From contig JAPLFQ010000003.1 of the NCBI GenBank assembly GCA_026390595.1, positions 1 to 64,000 on the forward strand: DNA of 64,000 nt, read 5' to 3'. This DNA comes from Ignavibacteriales bacterium (lineage in GTDB: Bacteria > Bacteroidota > Ignavibacteria > UBA10030). The translations under genes and the position numbers were made by a program. Shown piece by piece: positions 46,801 to 55,465 of the stretch. A model generated the notes under the pieces. That model was given only the letters and a program-made list of their open reading frames with translations, was not told the origin of the DNA and did not search any database. Position 1 is the stretch's first letter. Every line of letters starts with the position of its first letter.

Positions 46801-47089
46801 TCGTCACTTCAGCTCCGACCAGAATACTCATTTCGGAGACGTGGCCATGTCCCGAACCAATGGGCCATGCTCCCGACAAAGTGGGGTTTTGCGGCTCCCC
46901 GAATGTCCCCTTGTTGAAAACGATCGATTCCACTTTGTTGCGGTTCATGATGAGCGACCTTCGGTACAATTTGTTCCCCACATTCGGGTCGATGTACACG
47001 GCTTGGCTGTTCTGGGCCGCCGCAAGGTCTCCAAACAGCAGAGTCAGGGCCATCTGGAAGGCAAGAAACAACTGTCGATTTCGTTTCAT
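43865..47089 (-). CDS. Large exported protein of a TonB-receptor unit, function unknown
   Basis: A 1074-aa exported protein (ATG 47089; signal peptide LFLAFQMALTLLFGDLAAAQ). The N-terminal half is W/Y/N/D-rich with several acidic, calcium-loop-like stretches (DGIDNDNDGLTDESRDND near 325; DADGTESNGKPDQGEPNFG near 395). A fibronectin-III-like domain follows (about 530-640, KAVAGDRKVTLYWDD ... YRIYRG). The C-terminus (about 985-1074, VVPNPYLLTASWE ... GVYVYYIEA) has the fold pattern of a FlgD/T9SS C-terminal domain without the PNPFNP motif. It sits 57 bp after the TonB receptor gene, exactly where SusD would be in a Sus-type locus, but has no TPR or SusD features. I cannot name its family. Confidence 0.7.
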   Translation of the reverse strand: MKRNRQLFLAFQMALTLLFGDLAAAQNSQAVYIDPNVGNKLYRRSLIMNRNKVESIVFNKGTFGEPQNPTLSGAWPIGSGHGHVSEMSILVGAEVTSAKGDILHIISESYGNNKDISPDQRTEYWWNPLPGYFNPRRRYVNPQTLRTDTTSLIATSTDRTTWPPTWPGKDATWNNRWNGYFGKDQFTADQEAVYVMDDSYNAEFPYYPFANDSTRRGLGLQVEARLFQWAHPLAEDQIFIHFQVSNASDNDYRRTSTPIYFGAFADTHPGGEGDHDDMSGFNREENMVFAWDYDNGRESQFSSYRNILPGYIGWKYLESPGINADGIDNDNDGLTDESRDNDAGTWIFGPVGKYDKPKWHWSGDEDGDWQKEIDDVGSDGIGPLDPYYSAPDADGTESNGKPDQGEPNFGKTDNDESDQIGLTSFIAPVYGTLQISNDEAVWNYITSRQFQTPAQNENNVWLFASGPFDLKKKQTERFSVCWLFGNDPVEILRNAQTSQRIYDNDYRFASPPIPPTVKAVAGDRKVTLYWDDIAERSRDPLYGKDFEGYRIYRGTNPQLTEAEKITDAYGSITYKQPIAQFDLNDGIKGVHPIALGAELGDQYSTGIHFNMGEDTGLRHYFEDNNVVNGVTYYYVITSYDKGYYEGMDDRNLIPMTPYESPYNITVEYGELVGLSQNAVVVTPNAPATDYVAGKIDKASFSHPVGGATGTIGATVVDPDQLPDNHVYELTFGTTPGVEAGIGIPYATSFSLRDTTTKTLIPGMQDIAIPLKRLVIDSLSKMATYQWQRYDTAWTSTVFAGIALNFTNPTPSLLAILQRSGWGPSSKTNAFVDVSYTDTSAYTYPISFRIEITDTISGKGFASMSATSATVNTRFRVIDVATGEMVPFYLYQSLVSRKGFWDKNDPLYIGVRKSDGTYRWAWRLNQVVYPETILPSGGDVYNFVSPIPFSTSDKYYFRTTASKTVRNSPPFQLDKVAVVPNPYLLTASWERGSSMPGRGERKISFIHLPSECTIRIYTQNGVLIKTIDHLGRMADGAATWDLTTSEGLEVAFGVYVYYIEAKDIGHKIGTFAIIN

Positions 47090-47145
47090 ACACTTGTCCA
47101 ATACTATGGGTGAGACATAGTCATTCGTTCATTCTCTGGCCTGCT

Positions 47146-49806
47146 CTACAGGCCGATTTCGATTCCGACCCTGATGAGACGCGGTCGCGGTTGACTGGCC
47201 GGATTGAAGCGATATTCATAGAGCGAATTAAGAACTGCGCGCGTTTCGTGCGACGCCAGATCCACTGATGAAAGTTCAGGTCTTGAGTCAATACGCTGCG
47301 CATCGAACACATTATACACCGATACAAACAATGTCGGCCTGAAGCCGAACAGCGAGAAACGCTGGTAGAAGTTGAGGTCCGTATTGAACTCCCCGCGACG
47401 ACGTCCCTGGCGCATCAGCTGAATATTAGGTTGCTGGTCGAACGTGGTCGTCGGATTATACGGCGTGCCGGTCGCGTAGTGGCTTATGGATTTGACCCCC
47501 CATGTTTCACCCTCGACTGAGAGTACCGCATTCAGCACATTTCGCTGATCCCAATCGAGAGGAACCAGGGATTTCGTGGATTCATCCCTGTTCTGTGCGT
47601 CCAGAAATGCCTGCCGCGGATCAGATCCGTTTCCTTCGGCAACCTGATACGTGTAATCGACATTGGCACTGAACATTCCTGTTTTCAGAATGTCGAGCGC
47701 GAGCGTGATCCCCCATGCATTCCCGTAGTCCCGGTTCGAGTATTGCCCGTACTGGTCAAGGTCGAATGTCTGAAACAGCGACGAACCTGCCAGGTTGCGT
47801 ATGTCTTTGTAGAAGCACGTTGCGTCCAGCACCAGGTTCTCTGCAATGCGTTGCTGCAATCCGATTTCGTACGTTACTGTCCGCTGAGCATCGAGATCCG
47901 CATTGCCGATGAACGACTGAAACCGGCCATTGACCTCGAACTCCGGATTTTCGTAGAGACGCTGGTATTCAGGCATCTGGAAGAAATGACCGTACGAGGC
48001 ATGAATACTCCCGTTGTCGGAAATAGGAAATGCGAGTCCCAGCCTGGGACTTACCTGCATCTTCGCCGTTGCGTTTCTGTAGGCCTGGTCTTCGGTATAC
48101 TTGGCGTGGCTGAGCGTGTCGTCGTTATGCGGGTCAATCATCGACACCGGGACTTTGCTGCTGGCGTCGAAATAGTCGAACCGAATGCCGGCGTTCACAA
48201 TCAGATCCGAAATCTCGATCTTGTCCTGAATGTACGCTGCGCCCTCGATCGGCTTCTTGTGATAGTAGTTGTGCGTCGAAGAACTTATGTCCGGTATCGT
48301 GAGCTGCCATTTCGATTGCTCGTTCTTTACAACCGAGAACGATTCTTCCTTGATGTCGAGCAACCGGTATTCTGCTCCAGCCTTGATCATGTTGTACTGA
48401 TTGAGCTGGCTCGTAATCTCGTATTTGATCGCAGTCGTGGAGCTCTTGCGATCCAGGAACCGCGGATCAACGCCGCCGACGACGAAGACGTCCTGCAGTG
48501 AGGACTGTGCCAGCGGATGAATCCCCGCATCATAGATCGGATCGAACGGATTGTCGCTTGCGTGTTCCTCGCGGCTGTACGTTTCGTACGAGATTTTGAG
48601 TTCGTGGAATGTCGAAGCATTGAGCGTATGAGTCAGTACCGCCAGATGGTTGAGACTCAAGGAGTAGAGATTTCTCATGTAGTCGGGGGTGTACTTGTAC
48701 GCGTGAGAGTAGCTCTTGTTCTGCGATCGGTCGACGATCAGGCTGTAGGTTGCATTGAGGTTGGTCATCGGACGGTACGAGATCTTCGCCATCCCCGAAA
48801 CCGCCTCGAACGGGTTCATGGGAACATCGGAACTGTCGCCTGAGTGCTGCACGATCCAGTTGGGAGCATGGTTGAAATTGGCCGTGTCCGACGGGATATA
48901 AATCCGGCGGCCGAAAAGCCAATTTTCATCTTTCCTAAAGCGTGCAGAAACACGATAGCTGATCTTCTCACCGAGAAGAGAGACCGGACCGCTGAGCGCT
49001 GCTTCCACATATTTCTGATTGAAGGGATTGACCTTGGTGAGATGAGGGAACACCTCCGTCCTTGAGGTGACAAAGCCGGCGCTGCTGGCGGTGAGAGAGA
49101 CATCCGTCTTGTCGCCCCCATCCTTCGTTACGATATTGATAATTCCAGAGAGAGCACGCCCGTACTCCGCATTGAATGTTCCGCTGATAACCTGCAACTC
49201 CTGGATGTTGGAGTTCTGGATGTTGCTGAAAGCATTAGCGCCATTGAAGGGATTCGAGACCGGCATGCCGTCAACGTAGTACTGTACTTCAGACTCGCGA
49301 CCACCGCGCATGTGGATATTCCCCGACGCATCGGTTGTGACACCTGCCTGCAGCTCCAGAATATCACCGACCGTTTGCACCGGAAGGTTGGCGATGTCGC
49401 TTTCCGCGATGTTCTCGACGGTGGAGGTCAGGTCGCGGATGATGGCCGGTCGTTGCGCGATCACCTCAACGGTCTCGAGATTCACTGTGGCCGGAGTCAG
49501 CGCAAGATCGATCGTGGTCGTTCTGTCCACGTTCACGATCACCTGTTTCTTGACGACCGTCTGAAAACCGATGCAGGAGATCCGGAGGTCGTATCTCCCC
49601 GGGGGAACATTCAAGACAGAGTAATGGCCCGTCTCGTCCGATGAGGCGCCGAGAGTCGTATTGAGAATCATGACGTTGGCCCCAATGATTGGCTCCTTGG
49701 TGACAGCATCCGTGAGTGTGCCGGCGATTTTTCCTTTTGTGTCTGCGAGTGTCCACGCGGGCATTGTCGTCAGCAACAAGACAACGAGAGAGAGTTTCAC
49801 CTTCAT
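47146..49806 (-). CDS. TonB-dependent outer-membrane receptor (first gene of uptake unit)
   Basis: An 886-aa receptor from ATG 49806 (GAGG 9 nt upstream). The frame continues to 49935, but the signal peptide (LSLVVLLLTTMPAWTLA) starts here. Domains are a carboxypeptidase-regulatory-like fold (about 24-105, GKIAGTLTDAVTKEPIIGANV) and a plug (about 110-240). The plug has VEVIAQRP, MRGGRESEVQYYVDGMPVSN and NIQELQVISGTFNAEYGRALSGIINIV across its length. The rest forms a 22-strand-type barrel. It would import oligosaccharides using TonB energy. It leads a unit with the 1078-aa protein, PorV-like barrel and repeat protein. No SusD gene is adjacent. A predicted promoter and operator lie about 320 bp upstream. 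Confidence 0.9.
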   Translation of the reverse strand: MKVKLSLVVLLLTTMPAWTLADTKGKIAGTLTDAVTKEPIIGANVMILNTTLGASSDETGHYSVLNVPPGRYDLRISCIGFQTVVKKQVIVNVDRTTTIDLALTPATVNLETVEVIAQRPAIIRDLTSTVENIAESDIANLPVQTVGDILELQAGVTTDASGNIHMRGGRESEVQYYVDGMPVSNPFNGANAFSNIQNSNIQELQVISGTFNAEYGRALSGIINIVTKDGGDKTDVSLTASSAGFVTSRTEVFPHLTKVNPFNQKYVEAALSGPVSLLGEKISYRVSARFRKDENWLFGRRIYIPSDTANFNHAPNWIVQHSGDSSDVPMNPFEAVSGMAKISYRPMTNLNATYSLIVDRSQNKSYSHAYKYTPDYMRNLYSLSLNHLAVLTHTLNASTFHELKISYETYSREEHASDNPFDPIYDAGIHPLAQSSLQDVFVVGGVDPRFLDRKSSTTAIKYEITSQLNQYNMIKAGAEYRLLDIKEESFSVVKNEQSKWQLTIPDISSSTHNYYHKKPIEGAAYIQDKIEISDLIVNAGIRFDYFDASSKVPVSMIDPHNDDTLSHAKYTEDQAYRNATAKMQVSPRLGLAFPISDNGSIHASYGHFFQMPEYQRLYENPEFEVNGRFQSFIGNADLDAQRTVTYEIGLQQRIAENLVLDATCFYKDIRNLAGSSLFQTFDLDQYGQYSNRDYGNAWGITLALDILKTGMFSANVDYTYQVAEGNGSDPRQAFLDAQNRDESTKSLVPLDWDQRNVLNAVLSVEGETWGVKSISHYATGTPYNPTTTFDQQPNIQLMRQGRRRGEFNTDLNFYQRFSLFGFRPTLFVSVYNVFDAQRIDSRPELSSVDLASHETRAVLNSLYEYRFNPASQPRPRLIRVGIEIGL

Positions 49807-50125
49807 TGCGATATACCTCGAAGAGTGGATTGTGAGCGCTTTCCCTGGACCACGTTGCGGCTCCGGGCAAGCAGGACGGACAGGGGGGGCCGTCAAGGAC
49901 GTAATGCTCCCTCTCTCAAGATTATGGCTGTCCATCAGATGCGCTTGGTCAATGAGGCTGAAGAAAGTATCGAAATGTCAGCAGCCCGGTGCGAAGAGGG
50001 TGCGAGGATCGTCTCGCCTTAGCGTAATCAGGTTGTCAGAGCAGGACTAAACTGAATATATTCTAATGCGTATATCCTGGATTTCTTGCCAAGTGAATAG
50101 AATATCTTGTGCTCTGACCACGAAG

Positions 50126-50160
50126 TGTATATATACAATTTTTTTTCTGATGGCAAGTAC
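50126..50160 (-). promoter_or_regulatory. Predicted promoter with palindromic operator for the TonB-receptor unit
   Basis: On the minus strand TTGCCA (50156-50151) is followed after exactly 17 nt by TATATA (50133-50128). The -10 box lies inside the perfect 12-bp palindrome TGTATATATACA (50126-50137). The wider pattern TACTTGC-N16-GTATAWATACAC is shared with the promoter at 60552-60586. Repressor binding to the palindrome would block the -10 region. The leader to the receptor ATG would be about 310 nt long. Confidence 0.6.
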
Positions 50161-50247
50161 TTATTTTGAGAAAATGCGCAAAATAGGAGAAATTCTTAGA
50201 AATAATTCCGTTGTCAGTTTTGGCAAAGTCTTCACGCTCTGAGAAAA

Positions 50248-50290
50248 CAAAGAATCCTCATCGATGAGAACCGATGAGGACTCTTCTTTG
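50248..50290 (-). terminator. Rho-independent-type terminator after the lyase genes
   Basis: A 15-bp stem with a 3-nt bulge: AAAGAA + CCTCATCG-type arms (50249-50263 and 50272-50289) around an 8-nt loop. On the minus strand a U-rich tail (GUUUUCU) follows. It lies between the end of the lyase gene (50525) and the next promoter (50160), separating the two units. Confidence 0.65.
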
Positions 50291-50524
50291 CACTACAGGG
50301 CCGCTTGACATCTCATGTGAACTGTACTCTTTATTGCCCCCGGACACAGAGATTTCAATCGATGCCGGCAGGAACGCCATTGCGCCAGAATTTTCGAGGC
50401 AGCCTAGCGTAATCTCTTCAAGATCTCGCAGACGGCCGCCATCACAAACACAAGACGAGCTTGCCCGGACGGCTTCAGTTCTTTGTCATCTGAAGCTCGT
50501 TTTCTCGTACCCCCACTTCCGTGA

Positions 50525-52663
50525 TCAATTCTTGAGGGCGTAGCCATCTTTCCCTTTTGCAAACACCCATGTGTACGCCACCGACCCCCTGCTGACGATC
50601 ACCTCGATCTCATCGGGACTCGACTGGACAACCTTTGCTGTCTTTACCATCTCTTCCGCTTCCTTCTGATCGTTGACCGGCAAGACCAACGTTACTAGAA
50701 TGGATGTGCTTGTTTTTGCCGTCGTGACCGTTTCAAAATACGGGATCCAGGTGAGCACGCCATCTTCTCTCACGGGAAGTGACGGAAGTCCATCCTCGAC
50801 GATCGTGAAGTTGTTCTCCAGCACTAAGGGAATGAGCACAAGAGTATGTCGCTGAGAGGTAAGCAGAACATGGTCGCTCAAGGCCTTATACTCGACTCCC
50901 GGTGGCGGCGTGGATCTCGCGTTCCGTGGTGGCCCCGCAACCCCTGGGAAGAACCTTGCTTGTATTTTGGAACCAGGAGCAGCGCCGATCTCATCCACGA
51001 TCACTGTCACAGCCGGTTTTTCAAGTACGATATTCCGTCTCCATTTCTTCAATTCCTTGCCGGGGTACGCATGCGTCGGATCCATCAACACGTAATCCCG
51101 TTTCTCGCTCGTCTGGAAGTCCAGTATCTTCCCTCCAATTCCTTCCTTCCATGGTTGATCCTTCGTCTTGGCAGACAACTGTTGCTCACCGTTGACAAAA
51201 ATCAAATTGTTGCCTGCACTTGATGCCTGAGGATACAACCAGCGATCGTCGTTGAAATAGATCTCGTCATATGCTCCGCTCCCAAGGTCCCGTATGAAGG
51301 GAACGCCATGCCACGTCAGAATAAACTGCCCGCAGTCGAGATGCCCGTGATGCGGATCGTCGTTAAGGCCCGCCTTGCAGGCGATCGTTACCGTCGAAGG
51401 ATCCAGAAAACTGCTGCGCATCATTGCCCAGTCGATGCTCTTGAAGAGCTTCGACTGCGGTTTCGGTTCGACCGGTTTGACAGAGCTCTTGGGCCAGATA
51501 ATGTCAAACACGCCGGTTCCCTGGCCCATCTCGGTGCGTTGATCCAGGAACTTGTCTCTATACCACGCACCTGTCCCATCACCGGTTTCATCAACCAGCT
51601 TGTTCACCATGAATGAAGGGCCCATGGGCTCTCCTCCGCCATCTCCGAAGTTCGCGGTCAACGTGTAGAGGAGAAAATCAAGGGGATGGCTTCTTACATT
51701 CTTATGCTGAAACAAGTTGTACTTCCCGTTCGAGGTCCTTTTCAAAGCGTCCATGAACGGCAAGCCCAAACGCATCATCGCCTGGTAGTAACCCCGGCTT
51801 TCCTGCCAGCCGCCATCTTCACCGATATGATCGAATGTCAGACCGATTCGATTGTATGCTTCAGCGACCACATCGATAACCTGGGGATCCTCCTTCAACA
51901 GAGTGAGCGCAGACATACCTAATCCGTTATTGCAGATTACCGACCAGTTGCACCGGTACGAGGTTGCCCACCAGAAGAACTCGTAGTTGCCTCGCACTTT
52001 TGTAATTGCCTTTTCAAGCAGGGCGCCCCGGATCTTGTCCCTTTCCCACTTTGTCAACACCGGGTACAACCAGTCGTAGACAATCGCGATGTGACTGGCA
52101 CGCTCTGCTGCCATGTGGTCATAGGAAAAAACCACCCGGTCATCGGGAACATTCCAGGGCCAAACACGGGGATAGATGATGTCGAACTTGTGAACCCAAT
52201 CGGTCCAATCAACCATATCGCTCATGGCTATTGCGAATGCAATTCCCTTTTTTGCGTAGGCTACATCTCCCGTCAGTTGATAGACAAACGCAAGCGTGAG
52301 CGCTCCTTCAGTGAGTTCTGAGCAGTATGTAAAATATCCGCGACTGTCAGCCGCATAACGCGGATGGCGGGGGAATTCTGGCGGCGGGTCTTTAATCTCA
52401 AAATACAGCCATCGGTGCGCTTTCATCATCACACCGGCCATGATATCCCTGGTTTCCTGGTCGGTTTGAATTCTTTTTTGGATCGCCGGTATCTCATCCT
52501 TCGTAAAAAAGAGATACGGATGCTGCAGTTTGTCAATCCTCAGGCTCTTGAGCATGTCTTCTTTGCTCACCTGAGCCTTGAGGGAAAAAGAGATCGCAAG
52601 AATCAAGACGCAGATAAGCTTGCCTCTTATGCCTTGCGCGATGGTTCTCAGTATCGTGGTCAT
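50525..52663 (-). CDS. Heparinase II/III-family polysaccharide lyase, copy 1
   Basis: A 712-aa exported lyase (signal peptide LICVLILAISFSLKA; GAAGGGA 8 nt before the ATG). The N-terminal (alpha/alpha) toroid occupies about 40-380. The C-terminal heparinase II/III-like beta-sandwich carries DDPHHGHLDCGQFILTW and RDLGSGAYDEIYF around residues 430-470, which include the His and Tyr positions typical of the family. Such enzymes cleave uronic-acid-containing polysaccharides by beta-elimination, normally in the periplasm. It is a tandem duplicate of 52849-54987, with which it also shares its 3-prime flank. Differences cluster around residues 285-310, likely near the substrate cleft. A terminator follows at 50248-50290. 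Confidence 0.85.
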   Translation of the reverse strand: MTTILRTIAQGIRGKLICVLILAISFSLKAQVSKEDMLKSLRIDKLQHPYLFFTKDEIPAIQKRIQTDQETRDIMAGVMMKAHRWLYFEIKDPPPEFPRHPRYAADSRGYFTYCSELTEGALTLAFVYQLTGDVAYAKKGIAFAIAMSDMVDWTDWVHKFDIIYPRVWPWNVPDDRVVFSYDHMAAERASHIAIVYDWLYPVLTKWERDKIRGALLEKAITKVRGNYEFFWWATSYRCNWSVICNNGLGMSALTLLKEDPQVIDVVAEAYNRIGLTFDHIGEDGGWQESRGYYQAMMRLGLPFMDALKRTSNGKYNLFQHKNVRSHPLDFLLYTLTANFGDGGGEPMGPSFMVNKLVDETGDGTGAWYRDKFLDQRTEMGQGTGVFDIIWPKSSVKPVEPKPQSKLFKSIDWAMMRSSFLDPSTVTIACKAGLNDDPHHGHLDCGQFILTWHGVPFIRDLGSGAYDEIYFNDDRWLYPQASSAGNNLIFVNGEQQLSAKTKDQPWKEGIGGKILDFQTSEKRDYVLMDPTHAYPGKELKKWRRNIVLEKPAVTVIVDEIGAAPGSKIQARFFPGVAGPPRNARSTPPPGVEYKALSDHVLLTSQRHTLVLIPLVLENNFTIVEDGLPSLPVREDGVLTWIPYFETVTTAKTSTSILVTLVLPVNDQKEAEEMVKTAKVVQSSPDEIEVIVSRGSVAYTWVFAKGKDGYALKN

Positions 52664-52735
52664 GTGATTTCCCTTCGCCGTTAGAATGACGATGACGCCT
52701 GAGATCTAAAAACCCATGCGGAGCTTGCTTTCGCA

Positions 52736-52763
52736 GCGGCCGTCCAATCTCTCAGACGGCCGC
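52736..52763. other. GC-rich hairpin between the duplicated lyase genes
   Basis: A perfect 9-bp inverted repeat GCGGCCGTC / GACGGCCGC with a 10-nt loop, about 90 bp after the stop of lyase copy 2. No U-tract follows on the minus strand, so it is more likely an mRNA-processing or attenuation hairpin than a terminator. Only one arm is preserved in the corresponding flank of copy 1 (about 50430). Confidence 0.5.
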
Positions 52764-52848
52764 CATCACAAACACTTGACGAGCTTGCCAGGACGGCTTC
52801 AGTTCTTTGTCATCCGAAGCTCGTTTTCTCAAATCCCCGCTTCCGTGG

Positions 52849-54987
52849 TCAATTCTTGAGAGCGTAGCCGTCCTTCCCCTTCGCAAACACCCACTTGTAC
52901 ACCCCGGATGCTCCGCTGATGCTCACTTCAAGCTCATTCGGATTCGACTGAACGAGCTTTGCCGTCTTTACAATCTCTTCGGCCTCCTTCTGATCGTTGA
53001 CCGGTAAGACCAATGTCACAATGATGGATGTGCTTGACTTGGCCGTTGTGACAGTTTCAAAATAGGGGATCCAACTGAGCACGGCATCCTCGGTCACGGG
53101 CATTGATGGGAGTGCATCGCCAACGATCTTGAAGCTGTTCTCCAGGACTAAAGGAATGAGCGCAAGAGTATGTCGTTGAGAGGTAAGCAGAACATGATCG
53201 CTTGAGATTTTGTACTCGACACCGGGAGGCGGTGTGAATCTCGCGTTCCGCCGTGATCCCTCACCCCCTGGGAAGAACCTCGCTTGTATTTTTGCACCGG
53301 GAGCAGAACCGACTTCATCCAGAATCACCGTCACGACCGGCTTTTCGAGTATGATATTCCGTCTCCATTTCTTCAATTCCTTGCCGGGGTACGCATGCGT
53401 CGGATCCATCAATACATAATCCCGTTTCTCACTCGTCTGGAAATCGAGTATCTTGCCGCCAATGCCTTCCTTCCATGGCTGATCCTTCGTCTTGGCAGAC
53501 AACTGCTGTTCACCGTTGACAAAAATCAGATTATTCCCCGCACTTGACGCTTGAGGATAGAGGAAGCGATCGTCGTTGAAATAGATCTCGTCATATGCTC
53601 CGCTCCCAAGGTCCCGTATGAAGGGAACGCCATACCAGGTCAGGATAAACTGCCCGCAGTCGAGATGTCCGTGATGGGGATCGTCGTTGAGGCCGGCCTT
53701 GCAGGCGATCGTCACCGTGGAGGGATCCAGAAAACTGCTGCGCATCATTGCCCAGTCGATGCTCTTGAAGAGCTTCGACTCCGGTTTCGGTTCGACCGGT
53801 TTGACAGAGCTCTTGGGCCAGATGATGTCAAAGACACTGTTTCCTTCGCTCATCCCTGTAGGTTGAGCCAGGAACTTGTCTCTATACCATGCACCTGTGC
53901 CGTCGCCGGTTTCTTCAACCAGCTTGTTCACCAACCACAAAGGACCCATCGGGTTTCCTCCACCGTCTCCAAAGTTCGCGGTCAAGGTGTAGAGGAAAAA
54001 GTCGATAGGATGGCTTCTTACATTCTTATGCTGAAACAAGTTATATGTGCCGTTCGAAACCTTCTTCAGTGCGGCGCTGAAATTAACGCCTGTCCGCATC
54101 AGGTAGCCGTAATATCCCCGACCTTCCTGCCAGCCTCCGTCATCACCGATTTGATCGAATGTCAGACCGATTCGGTTGTATGCTTCAGCGACCACATCGA
54201 TAACCTGTGGATCCTCCTTCAACAGAGTGAGCGCAGACACACCCAACCCATTGTTGCAAACCGCCGACCAGTTGCACCGGTAGGAAGTTGCCCACCAGAA
54301 GAACTCGTAGTTGCCTCGTACTTTTGTGACTGCCTGTTCAAGAAGGGCGCCACGGATCTTATCCCTTTCCCATTTCGTCAACACCGGGTACACCCAATCA
54401 TACACTGTCGCAATAGTAGCCGCCCTGTCTGCCGCCATGTGGTCATAGGAAAAGACCACCCTGTCATCGGGAACATTCCACGGCCAGATTCGGGGATAGA
54501 TGATGTCGAACTTATGCGCATAGTCAGTCCAATCGACCAGATCGCTCATAGCCACCGCAAATGCGATGGCCTTTTTTGCATAGGCCATGTCCCCCGTCAT
54601 TTGATACAGAAACGACAGTGTAAGTGCTCCTTCAGTAAGTTCCGAGTAGTACGCAAAATATCCGCGAGTATCCGCCACATAACGTGGATGGCGTGGGAAT
54701 TCCGGCGCCGGATCCTTGATCTGAAAATAGAGCCATCGGTGCGCCTGCATCATCAAACCGGCCATGACATGCTTGCTTTCCGGGTCGGATTGAATTCTTT
54801 TCTGCATGGCCGGTATTTCATCCTTCGTGAAGAAGAGATAGGGGTGCTGCAGTTTATCAATCTTGATGCTCTTGAGCATATCTTCTTTGCTCACCTGAGC
54901 ATTCAGTGAAAAAGAGATCGCAAGAATCAAGACGCAGATGAGCTTGCCTCTTAAGCCTTGTGCGACGGTTCTCAGTATCGTGGTCAT
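52849..54987 (-). CDS. Heparinase II/III-family polysaccharide lyase, copy 2
   Basis: A 712-aa paralogue of the next gene, of the same length, with the same GAAGGGAATTCAC leader before ATG 54987. The frame continues to 55071 without support. It keeps the family blocks DDPHHGHLDCGQFILTW and RDLGSGAYDEIYF. Most of the sequence is identical to copy 1. Local differences include LMRTGVNFSAALKKVSNG in place of MMRLGLPFMDALKRTSNG, and MSEGNSVFD in place of MGQGTGVFD. The pair probably acts on the uronate-containing part of the target glycan, with one copy drifting in specificity. It is first in its unit, behind a terminator at 55412-55450. Confidence 0.85.
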   Translation of the reverse strand: MTTILRTVAQGLRGKLICVLILAISFSLNAQVSKEDMLKSIKIDKLQHPYLFFTKDEIPAMQKRIQSDPESKHVMAGLMMQAHRWLYFQIKDPAPEFPRHPRYVADTRGYFAYYSELTEGALTLSFLYQMTGDMAYAKKAIAFAVAMSDLVDWTDYAHKFDIIYPRIWPWNVPDDRVVFSYDHMAADRAATIATVYDWVYPVLTKWERDKIRGALLEQAVTKVRGNYEFFWWATSYRCNWSAVCNNGLGVSALTLLKEDPQVIDVVAEAYNRIGLTFDQIGDDGGWQEGRGYYGYLMRTGVNFSAALKKVSNGTYNLFQHKNVRSHPIDFFLYTLTANFGDGGGNPMGPLWLVNKLVEETGDGTGAWYRDKFLAQPTGMSEGNSVFDIIWPKSSVKPVEPKPESKLFKSIDWAMMRSSFLDPSTVTIACKAGLNDDPHHGHLDCGQFILTWYGVPFIRDLGSGAYDEIYFNDDRFLYPQASSAGNNLIFVNGEQQLSAKTKDQPWKEGIGGKILDFQTSEKRDYVLMDPTHAYPGKELKKWRRNIILEKPVVTVILDEVGSAPGAKIQARFFPGGEGSRRNARFTPPPGVEYKISSDHVLLTSQRHTLALIPLVLENSFKIVGDALPSMPVTEDAVLSWIPYFETVTTAKSSTSIIVTLVLPVNDQKEAEEIVKTAKLVQSNPNELEVSISGASGVYKWVFAKGKDGYALKN

Positions 54988-55002
54988 GTGAATTCCCTTC
55001 GC

Positions 55003-55411
55003 ATTATTTTGATAGATGGTGAAAGCTGCCCCTGACTGTGTCCTCAGTCCTACTTCCGCAGCGTCATTCAAACTCCCTCAGGTCCACATTGATGTCCACA
55101 CGAATCAGAAGTGAGGACACACCTTGCTCCCACCCCGCGACGAACTGTCCAAGGGGAGTAGGGTTCCTGGCAAATCAGTTGAAAATGCTTGGTGACGAGC
55201 AGATGTTGGGGGCGGATCGGGTGTTTGCAGCGCACAAGAGCCCGCCATCAGAGGGGGATGAATCTGAAATCAGGAGTGAGAGAAGAAAGTTGAAGCTCTT
55301 GTTCGTGCACATTACCCATGCATGGCCTGATCCACACTCCTCTGCCGGACATAGAGGATCTACCCACGATGCAGGCAGTTCCCCGGCTGGCACGTCGCAT
55401 CACGTTCATTT
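55003..55411. other. Intergenic region upstream of the lyase genes
   Basis: About 400 bp between the terminator of the upstream unit and the first lyase gene. It must hold the lyase promoter, but I find no site resembling the TACTTGC-N16-GTATAWATACAC architecture, so the lyases are probably controlled differently from the receptor units. No gene is recognised; a 72-codon minus-strand frame (55175-55393) has no recognisable product. Confidence 0.45.
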
Positions 55412-55450
55412 GTAAAAATCAGGGGGCTGAGCCGTCTTGCCCAGCCCCCT
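55412..55450 (-). terminator. Rho-independent terminator after the beta-helix gene
   Basis: A perfect 9-bp GC-rich stem AGGGGGCTG / CAGCCCCCT (55421-55429 and 55442-55450) with a 12-nt loop. On the minus strand it is followed by GAUUUUUACA (55420-55411). It lies 15 bp after the stop of the gene at 55466 and closes the second TonB-receptor unit. Confidence 0.85.
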
Positions 55451-55465
55451 CCGTCATGAGGCTTC

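Noticed and set aside
43865-47089. The 1078-aa protein as a SusD homologue
   Set aside because: There is no lipobox and no TPR-like helical pattern; the sequence is beta-rich with a fibronectin-III-like domain and a FlgD-like C-terminus.
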